Shown: piece after piece, positions 17,723 to 26,483 of the stretch | Numbering within the stretch: the stretch's first letter is position 1 | Layout: each line of letters opens with the position of its first letter | IMG/VR virus record: IMGVR_UViG_3300020183_000008 | Coordinates: 62,001 to 126,000 of that record | DNA: 64,000 bases | Direction: 5' to 3' (one strand) | From: a virus | The notes under the pieces: generated by a model | Told to the model about the DNA's origin: nothing | The model's database searches: none | The model's input: only the letters and a program-made list of their open reading frames with translations | Translations under genes and position numbers: made by a program

Positions 17723-18852
17723 TTTTGACCCCCTAAAATTTCGGTATAAGTCTGTTCCCAAAGTTTGTAGTTTTTACTGATATCGTAATCAGCTTCAGCG
17801 GTTCTTCTACCGTTTTCAGAGATCATATTGTGAAGCAAAGGATCTCGAATTAAATCTTGGATATATTGATACCATTCAACGGCGATACCTCTCGAATCTT
17901 TTTCATCTGAAGCCAAAAATCCGTTCACACCATGAGTGATGGTTTTTGTATAGTTCTCAATATTGGATGCTACACAGGCAGCACCAAAGGAAAAAGACTC
18001 GATTACCTTCAAATTACTTTTTGCATAATTGAACGGCAAATTGACGATAGGGCAGACAGAAATCGTCGGTCCTAAACGGATAAGATATTGCAGACAGGCA
18101 TGAAAATAATGAACAGGTATAGGATCCAAAACATAAAGCTGATTTGGATAAGGCTTCATCATTTTGAGAAAGTCAGCGGTACAACAACCGACCTTAACGA
18201 AAGCCACATCAGGGTTTTTTTCAGCTAACTCGGCTAAAGTTTGATCGATAATCGCAAGGTCTTTACTATGCGTGGGAGACCCCCACCAAATCACTTTCGT
18301 TTTCCCTTTTAGTCGAGCGAACATGGATTCTTGTGAAAGCACCTGTTGATGAACAGAGCGTGAAATAGAATTAGGATCCTTGAAAACTAAGTATTGTAAC
18401 CAGCGATTATCAGGTTGCCTCATAGCTTCAAGAGCTTTTAAGTCCATCGAATTCGGCAAAACATAAATGTTCTTATTGATACCTAAATGAACTTTTCTCA
18501 AATAATCAGTAGAAACTGTACAAGCATCAACTAGACCAATAAAGTTTAAAATCTTTTGTTTTTTATCTTTATAAAAATCATGTGCTGCGTTCCATTCAGG
18601 GATTTCAGTCATAAGGTCATCGCACTCGAAAAAAACAGGCTTACCTAGAGATTGAGCGAGCTGAACATAAGGAACAACGGCATCTTGATATTGCTTCTGT
18701 ACAATAACCACATCAGCCCATCGGATTTCATCTTCATCGTAACGATGAGAAACCCTGACGAGGTGACCTGCTTTTGCTAGGTACTTAAATGGTAACTGGA
18801 TACGAAAAAGACCGCACCCATCGAATCCTGAAATATAAGCAAGAATTTTCAT
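17719..18852 (-). CDS. Glycosyltransferase, GT-B fold
   Basis: About 377 residues, starting MKILAYISGFDGCGLFR. In-frame GTG codons lie just upstream, but ATG 18852 is the more likely start. The pattern VPYVQLAQSLGKPVFFECDD and YVLPNSMD in the first half, with KSNLKVIESFSFGAACVAS, THGVNGFLA and NGRRTAEADYD in the second, is typical of GT-B enzymes with a C-terminal donor site. It is coupled to rmlA. Donor and acceptor are unknown; it is the second of two clear glycosyltransferases in the cassette. Confidence 0.78.
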   Translation of the reverse strand: MKILAYISGFDGCGLFRIQLPFKYLAKAGHLVRVSHRYDEDEIRWADVVIVQKQYQDAVVPYVQLAQSLGKPVFFECDDLMTEIPEWNAAHDFYKDKKQKILNFIGLVDACTVSTDYLRKVHLGINKNIYVLPNSMDLKALEAMRQPDNRWLQYLVFKDPNSISRSVHQQVLSQESMFARLKGKTKVIWWGSPTHSKDLAIIDQTLAELAEKNPDVAFVKVGCCTADFLKMMKPYPNQLYVLDPIPVHYFHACLQYLIRLGPTISVCPIVNLPFNYAKSNLKVIESFSFGAACVASNIENYTKTITHGVNGFLASDEKDSRGIAVEWYQYIQDLIRDPLLHNMISENGRRTAEADYDISKNYKLWEQTYTEILGGQK

Positions 18853-18887
18853 AATCACCACTATAACATGAGTTTTTCTGGATTCAA

Positions 18888-19544
18888 TCAGAACAGGACG
18901 CTTAACTTGTTGCCTCTTATATTTTCAACATAACCGCATCGGGAAATCAAAGTATAACGGGTCTTTTCGACCACCAAAGGACTTACTGAATGACAAAACG
19001 TAGGAACCACATTACAGATTGATACAAGCACTCCGTGTTCAGCTACAATCTCTTGCACTCTATCAATACTATCTTTGATTCCCCACCACGTTTTGTCTAG
19101 TTTCCACGAGCCACACAAAAGATTACCACCGTACTCAGAAATCCACTTTTCCGAAGTCAAAAATAAACAATTCGTGACGTGAAGACCCTCATGTACATCA
19201 TTGTGAAAGGGAAGGTGTACACCTTGTTTATGCTGGTGAAGTAGCGTGGTACGCTGCGAAAAGTCACCGTATAACAAACGCCAATAATCAAAATAAGGCT
19301 GTGAAAGTATTGAATCCCATATAGAAGTAATCTCAGATGGGGGTTTGTTATCCGATGTTTTTTTGCTGAAAGCACTGTCCCAGTCAGGTATTTGAGGATT
19401 AGACTTCTTAGTCTTCGACTCTTCTCTGAAATTTTGGCTTTCTGCAATTTTTAGAAATTCATCTGCAAAAGACTTTTTTAAACGGGTTGCAGTCCAACCT
19501 TTTGAAAAGAAATGGTCTGCATCAAATAATTCGTCTTGCAACAT
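18888..19544 (-). CDS. 2-oxoglutarate/Fe(II)-dependent oxygenase
   Basis: About 218 residues. The iron site is visible as PFHNDVHEGLHVT (HxD), a double-stranded beta-helix region EYGGNLLCG, the distal His in FCHSVSPL, and the 2OG-binding Arg in KTRYTLISR. This is the prolyl-hydroxylase-like branch, which hydroxylates protein or small-molecule substrates; other branches hydroxylate DNA bases. It lies between primase/helicase genes and the sugar cassette, so a role in preparing an acceptor for glycosylation is attractive but unproven. The start overlaps the primase gene by 23 bp. Confidence 0.75.
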   Translation of the reverse strand: MLQDELFDADHFFSKGWTATRLKKSFADEFLKIAESQNFREESKTKKSNPQIPDWDSAFSKKTSDNKPPSEITSIWDSILSQPYFDYWRLLYGDFSQRTTLLHQHKQGVHLPFHNDVHEGLHVTNCLFLTSEKWISEYGGNLLCGSWKLDKTWWGIKDSIDRVQEIVAEHGVLVSICNVVPTFCHSVSPLVVEKTRYTLISRCGYVENIRGNKLSVLF

Positions 19545-20055
19545 CACTTAAACCGATCTTAGACCGCAGCGTTTTTACCATATCCATGTTTTCAGTCTCT
19601 TCTGCTTTGTCCAGAACGTAAAAAGATTTCGCGTATTTCTCTAAGCCAAGGTCTTTCTTTTTTTCAATCAACTGCTTTTCAGTAATTCGCAAAAGATCAG
19701 CCAAAGATAAATCACGAATAGAAGGGGTTTGCTGCGGTCGAGATTCTCGGCTTACAGGAGAATCTTCGACACCATCCCACTTAACACCAAATTGTTTTTC
19801 TAACAGATAACAAGAATCTCTGAAATTTACTTTTTTGTATTCTGAATAAAAACCAATGATATCGTAGGCAACCCCGCAAGCAAAACATTTAAACAATTCG
19901 TTGCGGTAAATGCGAGCAGATGGTTTTGAATCTTGCCCGTGAAAAGGGCACCTCATTTGAAAATCACCATCCGCGCTCGATGGTAATAAATTCAATAAAG
20001 ATAAAACATCAGTCATGTGAACGTGATTTTTGATGTTCTTAACTCTATTTTTCAA
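19522..20055 (-). CDS. DNA primase CHC2-type zinc-binding domain protein
   Basis: A 177-residue protein with the primase zinc finger: CPFH (C36, H39) and CFAC (C57, C60), with GQDSKPSARIY between. This module recognises template trigger sequences in DnaG and T7 gp4. No TOPRIM or RNA polymerase domain follows, so the catalytic part must be a separate polypeptide, not seen in this window. The apparent start is TTG (20053-20055) after AGGGATAAC; an ATG 13 codons later is an alternative. It is 36 bp downstream of the helicase. Confidence 0.8.
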   Translation of the reverse strand: MKNRVKNIKNHVHMTDVLSLLNLLPSSADGDFQMRCPFHGQDSKPSARIYRNELFKCFACGVAYDIIGFYSEYKKVNFRDSCYLLEKQFGVKWDGVEDSPVSRESRPQQTPSIRDLSLADLLRITEKQLIEKKKDLGLEKYAKSFYVLDKAEETENMDMVKTLRSKIGLSDVARRII

Positions 20056-20091
20056 GGATGTTATCCCTATTCTAAAGAATATTTAAAAACT

Positions 20092-21627
20092 TCAAAGAGA
20101 TATCTCTTGCACTCCGGATGACAGAGGTATCTCATCTCCTTGATCACGATACATAATCTGACGACAAGCGAGTTTTGTATCACTAATGAAAGGTGAAAAA
20201 ATCTCACCATGACGGTTTTTGATACAACCTATGTGAATCTGGTTATTCTGCCTTAAATCATGATTCAAATAGGTATACAAAACAGCATCAGCCGAGCGTT
20301 CAGCTTCATTGGCATAAGAAAGGTGATACGTTGAATAAATAGGTCTATCGGTTTGAGCAACATCAATCCGAGCAGAGTCCGATTCCGATTTTTTAACGGC
20401 TTCTTTTTTACCTTCGCGGTTGATCTGAAAAGGGCTTATGATCGCTATCCCTCTATTGTCATCGAAGGTTTGAGCCACTCTTTTTAGTTTTTTCATGATT
20501 GAGTTCAAGTTATGACTTTCACTCATACCAGGTTTCCAGTCATCAGCGAACATCAAGCCTGGGTAGTCGATAACCATCAAATCGATGGGATCTTTTCTAT
20601 GAATAGCCATAGCTTTGGATGCCAATAAATTGGGTGTACAGTCCTGATTCGGTTCCCAGATATGAAGTTTTCCGTACAAATTATCCGGATCACGTCCCGA
20701 TTCTAAGCCGCGAGAGGACCAATCGCGGAGAGCAAACTTGTAAAGAGCCTCTCTTTGACCCCAAAGCATAGCCGATTTAATTTGATCATAGACAACATCA
20801 ACCTTCTTTTCACAATTCGCCTGAAGCTCAGGATTGTTCGCATGTAGGCAATAAAAAATATCCTGTACGTTTTCTTTACTCATTTCCAGAGAAACAAACA
20901 TACAAGAATAACCAGATGTTACAGCGTGATAAACCCAATTCATAGCAAGGGTTGTTTTACATTCACCTACGGCACCAGCGATAACCACTAATTGTTTTCG
21001 GTGTATGCCTTTAAGAGCATTGTCGAGGGGGGATAGACCTGAAACAATCCCCCACTGAGCCATTTTATTTTTATTCGCTAACTCGTAGCGTTTAATAGCC
21101 GATTCGACGCCTTCAGTCATCTCAACGTGAGTTATCTCATCACTCTCTGTTTGAAAAAACTGATCTGTACTATGAAGCAAAAACTCGACTGCATCTTTGA
21201 CACCTTTACGGGTTTTTTGACCTTTAGGTGCAACGTATTTGTCGTTTGCAATCTCAACAGCTTCTTGAATAGTTTTATTGAATATTCTTTGATGACATTC
21301 TTTTTGAACAACATCATGTAAATATCGAAAACCAGCGCCAATCTGAGCAGAATATTCATGGATGAGATTTAATTCATCCATCAATTCAATCGAAGTGCTC
21401 CCGCGAGTTTCGAAAGCTAAATTTAGAATTGAGAACGTCGGTAAATCGTTATTCTCTTGAACATAGTCAATTACAAATTTTAAAATCTGACCGTAATCTG
21501 GATTCAATACTTCTAATTTGGGAGTTGGGTATTCCAGAAGTTTTACATGATTTTCACCAAGATCTTCACGGTCATCTTTTTTGATGAGGCAGCGCAAGTA
21601 TTTACGCGATGAATCACTGATGCTCAT
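20092..21627 (-). CDS. Replicative DNA helicase, DnaB family
   Basis: A 511-residue hexameric-helicase-type protein. The N-terminal ~190 residues are helical, as in DnaB's primase-interacting domain. The RecA-like core begins at about 195 (GIVSGLSPLDNALKG) and has VVIAGAVGECKTTLA, SLEMSKEN, Walker B LMVIDYPGL and the C-terminal Arg-finger region IKNRHGE. The Walker A second glycine is replaced by Cys223 (GAVGECKT). It unwinds the fork ahead of the polymerase. The start ATG overlaps the previous stop. It is encoded between a possible loader and the primase zinc domain. Confidence 0.9.
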   Translation of the reverse strand: MSISDSSRKYLRCLIKKDDREDLGENHVKLLEYPTPKLEVLNPDYGQILKFVIDYVQENNDLPTFSILNLAFETRGSTSIELMDELNLIHEYSAQIGAGFRYLHDVVQKECHQRIFNKTIQEAVEIANDKYVAPKGQKTRKGVKDAVEFLLHSTDQFFQTESDEITHVEMTEGVESAIKRYELANKNKMAQWGIVSGLSPLDNALKGIHRKQLVVIAGAVGECKTTLAMNWVYHAVTSGYSCMFVSLEMSKENVQDIFYCLHANNPELQANCEKKVDVVYDQIKSAMLWGQREALYKFALRDWSSRGLESGRDPDNLYGKLHIWEPNQDCTPNLLASKAMAIHRKDPIDLMVIDYPGLMFADDWKPGMSESHNLNSIMKKLKRVAQTFDDNRGIAIISPFQINREGKKEAVKKSESDSARIDVAQTDRPIYSTYHLSYANEAERSADAVLYTYLNHDLRQNNQIHIGCIKNRHGEIFSPFISDTKLACRQIMYRDQGDEIPLSSGVQEISL

Positions 21628-22472
21628 GTTCGCGCTCCACTTCTCAACTGCTTACCACCCACCTGTTTCGCATTTCGAGCAGGTTTCTGCTTATCTAGAT
21701 TAGGTTCATCTTGTTTGTCTTCCGCAGGAACAATACAAGATACATCGCCAATCGTGATAGTTACAAAATTATCACTACCTATTTCTTTTATATTTTTGTC
21801 CCCGACGTTTGGATTTGTAACCCATCGAGTTGGATTCCAAAACCAAATGGGCAGCGATTTAGATTTTCTATGTAAAATCAATTCTTCGACGTGGGATTCA
21901 TCGGCTATGTTCGAATAGCCTTTTTTAGACAAGTCAAAAACAAGAAGATGCTTATCATCGAACATTCCAAAATCAGAACGACCGCTTTTTTCATCGAATT
22001 TTTTAGACCTCAACATGAGAACATCAATAAATTGTATGTTAAATTTTCGGACTTTGTTCTTAAAAACCAAAAACTCAGTAAACGCCTGTAAATGCGACAG
22101 AAACAACGCGTATTCTGCCACAATAAAAGCATTCTTTATTTTCCCTTTTTTCAAATGACCAAATTCATAAACTGAAAATAGTTTAGAAAGTTCAGTTTCA
22201 TCAGGTCTCTGAAAAATACAGGAGTTCATTTCAATCGTGAAATACTTTCTCAGATAGTATTCACGCTCTTCTTGGCAAGGTTGGTATTTCCCTTCGTAAG
22301 GATTACCGGAAACGTAGTCAAAATGCTCATACCTGTGTTTACCGCAATGTGGGCACAAAGACTGAGGTGATATAAGACTTTTCTCATCAGGAACGAAATC
22401 CGGATTGCTCTTGCGCTTTTCCGCAATCGCTCTCTCTTCATCTTTGGGTGTCCAAACGAAACCACGTTTCAT
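21624..22472 (-). CDS. Zinc-finger protein, possible degenerate helicase loader
   Basis: A 282-residue protein. The N-terminus has a zinc-finger-like set CPHCGKHRYEHF with a later C (YQPCQEE). The centre has a Walker B-like DDKHLLVFDLSKKG and SKSLPIWFWNPTRWV, which sits where AAA+ loaders have their sensor strand. No Walker A is present. Fully coupled (ATGA) between the SNF2 helicase and DnaB genes, it would suit a DnaC-like loader that has lost ATP binding. This is inference; fold prediction would test it. The C-terminal tail is basic and disordered. Confidence 0.5.
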   Translation of the reverse strand: MKRGFVWTPKDEERAIAEKRKSNPDFVPDEKSLISPQSLCPHCGKHRYEHFDYVSGNPYEGKYQPCQEEREYYLRKYFTIEMNSCIFQRPDETELSKLFSVYEFGHLKKGKIKNAFIVAEYALFLSHLQAFTEFLVFKNKVRKFNIQFIDVLMLRSKKFDEKSGRSDFGMFDDKHLLVFDLSKKGYSNIADESHVEELILHRKSKSLPIWFWNPTRWVTNPNVGDKNIKEIGSDNFVTITIGDVSCIVPAEDKQDEPNLDKQKPARNAKQVGGKQLRSGART

Positions 22473-24214
22473 AGTTTTTGCCTCGCAGCTTGAACCATCT
22501 CAGTAAACAAGCTGTCCGTAACATCGCCTTCAAAAGCTAGTTCACCTGTTTGAGTTTCCCCAAATACTGAAGCGACTAGCCCTTGCTTCTTTTTCAAAGT
22601 CTTCAAAACATATTCATCGATCGTTTTTCGATTGATCAAGTGTAAAACAAGAATGGATGTATGCCTAGAGCCGATACGTTGGGCTCGACCGACGAGCTGC
22701 AAGTAATCACCGTAAGACCACGGATTGTCGTAAAAAATGAAAGTTGAAGCGATCTGTAGATTTATCGACTCAGAACCAGCGCGGTTGATGAAAATAACAT
22801 TTACACCGCTATTTTCATCTTGAAAAATCTCTTTGTTTTTATTTCTTTGTTCCGCGCTTTCATCCCCTGTGATACGAGTCATCTTCAATTTTTTCTTAGC
22901 GAACAACTCTTCAAAACGGTCAATCATTTTTTTGAAGTTCGTGAAAACAATAACTTTTTCATCTATTAAGTCTTCTTCCAAAAGTCGAAATATCTCTTCT
23001 TCTTTCGAACTATCACCTGATATGCCAACAAGATTGGGTGAATTAGATATTTGCTGACAATAAATCAAAGCAGCGACTTTCTCGACTTTCTTCTCTTCAC
23101 CTGTATCTAGTACAAGTAGCCCCTCTAAAGCATCTTTGTAGGCTTTTACTTGACTTTCAGTCATGTCCAGAAGGACTTCTTTAGAAATCAGAACAGGTAA
23201 TTCTTTTGCAACATCTTCTTTTTTTCTACCCAAAAAATAAGGGTCAATTACTTGCCTGAATTGCACAAGATTCTTGTACCCTACAACTTTGGGGATTTTT
23301 CTACGTACACCACCTATGACCATAGGGAGCAAAACGACTTTGCAGTAGTCATCCTTGAATTTTGTAGCATTACCGAAAAGTTGGGGGATGATTGCCTTAT
23401 AAATTGCGTAGGCTTCTTCGAGACGATTTTTGATGATTGTTGCCGACAGTCCGTATGACCGCGAAGCCCTCTTACTCGTTTCAGCGACCGCTCTAAAAGT
23501 GAGCGTGTTTGTGCTCTTAAAATAGCTCGCTTCATCGAACACAACCATAAAATTACCAAGAGCAGCACTTAAATCATCAAACTCTTCAATCAGGGTGTTG
23601 TAATTTACAACAAACATATCGCAGTTTTTTTCAACCAAACGGTTAAGCTGAAACAGACGACTTGCTTTACCAGTTAAAGCGACGCATCTGAGATTACCAT
23701 CGCTATCTTTACCTTTCTTGAAGAAAGGCACGTTCGCTGATGCAGAGAAGTCTTTACTGAGGGCTGTCAAAGAAAGGTCTACAAGAACCTTGATGGGCTT
23801 CCCACCCTTGTCTCGTTTTTCAACCCCACCTGTTTTTATTTTGCTCCATTCATCGGAGTCCGCAGAAATCTGGATTTCCCCTGATGCGATCACACCTGTA
23901 TTTATATTTTGCAAGAATTTATCGCATTCGCTTGCCCACTGGTAGAGTGCGGATTTTGACGCCACAACAAGCAGCTTTAAATTTGGGTCTTTTTCTTTAA
24001 GGTAAGCGTAACCACTCAATATCTGTAAAGTTTTTCCAAGACCAGTTCCATCTCCGATCACCATACGAGGTAAGGAGAGAAGATGATAAACACCGATCGC
24101 TTGATAATTTCGCAGCTTCACTTCATCTTTAATGTAAATGCACGGCTTTAGCTGCAAGTTATCAGCTTGTCGAACCTGTTTAAGTCTGTCATAGTAATTC
24201 GGCGGAGGAATCAT
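22469..24214 (-). CDS. SNF2/SF2-family helicase
   Basis: A 581-residue protein. Motif I is GDGTGLGKT (residues 54-62), motif II VVFDEASYF, motif III GLSATIIKN, motif IV region IVFTNFKKMIDRF, motif V IFINRAGSESINLQ and motif VI LVGRAQRIGSRHT. The LxGRaqRiGq-type motif VI marks the SNF2 branch. Phage members such as T4 UvsW-like enzymes remodel forks and recombination intermediates. It is the first gene of the leftward replication operon and starts 5 bp from a divergent plus-strand gene. Confidence 0.9.
   Translation of the reverse strand: MIPPPNYYDRLKQVRQADNLQLKPCIYIKDEVKLRNYQAIGVYHLLSLPRMVIGDGTGLGKTLQILSGYAYLKEKDPNLKLLVVASKSALYQWASECDKFLQNINTGVIASGEIQISADSDEWSKIKTGGVEKRDKGGKPIKVLVDLSLTALSKDFSASANVPFFKKGKDSDGNLRCVALTGKASRLFQLNRLVEKNCDMFVVNYNTLIEEFDDLSAALGNFMVVFDEASYFKSTNTLTFRAVAETSKRASRSYGLSATIIKNRLEEAYAIYKAIIPQLFGNATKFKDDYCKVVLLPMVIGGVRRKIPKVVGYKNLVQFRQVIDPYFLGRKKEDVAKELPVLISKEVLLDMTESQVKAYKDALEGLLVLDTGEEKKVEKVAALIYCQQISNSPNLVGISGDSSKEEEIFRLLEEDLIDEKVIVFTNFKKMIDRFEELFAKKKLKMTRITGDESAEQRNKNKEIFQDENSGVNVIFINRAGSESINLQIASTFIFYDNPWSYGDYLQLVGRAQRIGSRHTSILVLHLINRKTIDEYVLKTLKKKQGLVASVFGETQTGELAFEGDVTDSLFTEMVQAARQKL
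24197..24206 (+). promoter_or_regulatory. Near match (9/10) to the TTTCGGCGGA element
   Basis: ATTCGGCGGA lies inside the first codons of the leftward helicase gene and just before the divergent rightward gene, where GGCGGAGGA could also serve as its ribosome site. It is the only near match I found in the left arm and may be coincidental. Confidence 0.25.
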
Positions 24215-24219
24215 AAGTC

Positions 24220-25188
24220 ATGAATAACGGAAGCGACAACAACTTACAAGAAGCTAATGTGGACAATCTTTACGATGGTAATGAAATCAGGGCTGTACAA
24301 AAAATAGCACAAGAATCCGTAAATAAAATTTCGGTAGATAAAAATCTGATTGGGGATAACCTTTACGAATTCTGGTTCTCCCCTGACTCTGAAAAAGATG
24401 TGCGTGAAATCTTAGCTGACTGTATCAGTAGAACAAAATGGGATTCGCTTCTTTCAAAATATAAAGATGGTTCGGTGAGTTCAGATGAGGTGATCGATGC
24501 CCTTTTGCTTTCACACCTGACCGTTTTAAATGAAGAGACTCAAAACCCGTTTGCGACCACAGAGGAAATCGTAGATCGGGCTTTAGAATCAAAAATCAAG
24601 GGCAAATTAGGCAGAAAATTGATCGCAAACACGATTGATACTCTAGCTGAGTCTAATCTGCTAAATGCGAATCCTGAGGCATTAAAGCTACTGGTAGACC
24701 AATCTCTGACAAAATCAGATGCACGTGTTGAAGAAAAACAGCTTTTAATTCCTGAGTTGAAAGAAGCGATGCCTGCTCTTGTGGACAACAGCTTCAATAA
24801 ATACTTAAACAGTATTGCTGTGGCTGATGTTATCAGAGATATCACATCGGAAGAACTAATCAGCCGCCTTTCGGATCAAGACGATTCATACTTTTCACCC
24901 GTGCACCATCTAGTTTTTGATTTAGGCTGGGAAGCACCATCTCGACTCAAAGCGGATGAAAAATGCCTATCTTTGTACGTTGCTGAATTAGACAGAGCTT
25001 GGGTAGATGAATCAGCATCAAACATCAAAACTTCGGACAGAAGAATCACAAGATACCTTGTAAGAGATGTGAAGCGTGGTGATGTAGATGTGTTAGGGAA
25101 AATAACAGATGCTCTAAACGAGGCTTACAGAAATCGATTGCTTGAAAAATCAAATTTTACAAAAGTTCTGTGGGAAAGAGGGCTTTAA
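24220..25188 (+). CDS. Hypothetical acidic helical protein
   Basis: A 322-residue, cysteine-poor, highly acidic, predominantly helical protein on the strand opposite its neighbours. It starts 5 bp from the divergent helicase gene, behind GGCGGAGGAATC. It contains no motif I recognise. Repeated helix-like segments (LLSHLTVLNEETQ, RKLIANTIDTLAES, LKLLVDQSLTKSD) suggest an all-alpha fold. Its end overlaps the convergent gene by 32 bp. It may be a virion or regulatory protein; no function is assigned. Confidence 0.65.
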   Translation: MNNGSDNNLQEANVDNLYDGNEIRAVQKIAQESVNKISVDKNLIGDNLYEFWFSPDSEKDVREILADCISRTKWDSLLSKYKDGSVSSDEVIDALLLSHLTVLNEETQNPFATTEEIVDRALESKIKGKLGRKLIANTIDTLAESNLLNANPEALKLLVDQSLTKSDARVEEKQLLIPELKEAMPALVDNSFNKYLNSIAVADVIRDITSEELISRLSDQDDSYFSPVHHLVFDLGWEAPSRLKADEKCLSLYVAELDRAWVDESASNIKTSDRRITRYLVRDVKRGDVDVLGKITDALNEAYRNRLLEKSNFTKVLWERGL

Positions 25189-25519
25189 GTCGAGGATCCT
25201 TACGGATTCGATCTTGCACAGTAAGAAGAGTTTGATGAAGTTCGGGGTAATGAACCCGAACTTTTTCCATATAGGGATCCTGATGCTGCGATTGAATTTC
25301 ACCTAACTTATTTTTTAAATCCTGAATTTCAGAATCAAGATCGCTCTGAACTTTCACTTTAGATGCTGTAGCTTTCTTGAGCCGCTTCTGATGATGTTTT
25401 ATATTTTCCAGAATTTGATAAAATTCGTGGTAAGAATCATGAACTTTGATGATGAAACTTTGAATGTTAGCAATACTCAATCGAAGAGGGCTTGAAATTA
25501 GCTCACAGCAAGCTAACAT
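25157..25519 (-). CDS. Hypothetical coiled-coil protein
   Basis: A 120-residue protein. Residues about 30-80 are a strong coiled coil (HHQKRLKKATASKVKVQ, DLDSEIQDLKNKLGEI). It overlaps the sigma-like gene upstream by 17 bp and converges on the plus-strand gene, sharing 32 bp of sequence with it. I do not recognise it. Confidence 0.55.
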   Translation of the reverse strand: MLACCELISSPLRLSIANIQSFIIKVHDSYHEFYQILENIKHHQKRLKKATASKVKVQSDLDSEIQDLKNKLGEIQSQHQDPYMEKVRVHYPELHQTLLTVQDRIRKDPRLKALFPTELL

Positions 25520-26483
25520 TCATAATTCTCCTAACAATAGACCTTGCAATCTTTGCCCTGAAAACTCTTCTCAAATCATCAGAATCTAATTCAAGATTCA
25601 AAACGATTCTTCTAAGTTCAGCGGTATATTTTTCCAAAAACTTTTTGGCAGCGTAACTTTCAAGTTTTAAATTTGTTTTTAAATTTTCCATGATTTCCGA
25701 TGATGAATCGGACTCTTTAATTATGTCAAATACTTTAACATAACGAGGATCTTCATTTTCTAGTTTTTCTAAAATTTGATTTTTCAAAAACTTATCATCA
25801 ACGGTAACATCATCAACAACATCTTGAATATGATGAGAATCACTTACGGTAGAACTTTGCTCATCACCTTTATCAAAGTTTCCGAATGACTTTGCATGGT
25901 CGATAAACTTATCTTTGTTTTCTTTGATAAAATTCTTTGCTTTATTTACAACAGAAGTTGTCCAGAAACTAATAAATTCAGGTTCATCTTTACCTTTAAA
26001 TTTATTAAAGATATTTGGACGAGGTTTATCACTAAGCATCTTGTCCAAATCGATGTCTTTTTTCATAGTTTTGAAAGGTTTTTTCTCACCTGTGAAACAC
26101 ATCTCGATGAATTTTGAATCAAAATCAAAATGATCTAAAATTTTTAGGATATTTTTATCTTGTTGAATTTTATCTAATGAAAAACCCTTAGATTTCATCT
26201 GAAGAACAATATTAGGAATCAGAGTCTCAGCAAGATATTTTCGATGATAATTTTCTAAAGGCTTGCCCGGTGATTTAACAATAAGTTGTTGAATCACACC
26301 TAGAACAAGGTCATCGATTGTCATACCACCTTTAAGGTTGGACAAATCAAATTTTTTCCTGATGGCACCAATCGCTAACTTGTATAGATCCGTAGAATCA
26401 GAAATCGGCAGCCCTAAACTTTGAGCTTCATTTTTCAAAGTTTCCGCGATTTTTTCCGCTTGAATTATGGCTGTCTTTTTCAT
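25503..26483 (-). CDS. Hypothetical helical protein, weak sigma-factor resemblance
   Basis: A 326-residue, Lys/Asp/Phe-rich helical protein with low-complexity stretches. Residues about 170-290 hold SFWTTSVVNKAKNFIKE, then an acidic linker, then LENEDPRYVKVFDIIKES, SSSEIMENLKTNL and YAAKKFLEKYTAELRRIV. This spacing resembles a compact region 2 / region 4 arrangement of a divergent sigma factor. The resemblance is weak and should be tested by profile search. The start overlaps the previous stop as ATGA. Confidence 0.5.
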   Translation of the reverse strand: MKKTAIIQAEKIAETLKNEAQSLGLPISDSTDLYKLAIGAIRKKFDLSNLKGGMTIDDLVLGVIQQLIVKSPGKPLENYHRKYLAETLIPNIVLQMKSKGFSLDKIQQDKNILKILDHFDFDSKFIEMCFTGEKKPFKTMKKDIDLDKMLSDKPRPNIFNKFKGKDEPEFISFWTTSVVNKAKNFIKENKDKFIDHAKSFGNFDKGDEQSSTVSDSHHIQDVVDDVTVDDKFLKNQILEKLENEDPRYVKVFDIIKESDSSSEIMENLKTNLKLESYAAKKFLEKYTAELRRIVLNLELDSDDLRRVFRAKIARSIVRRIMNVSLL

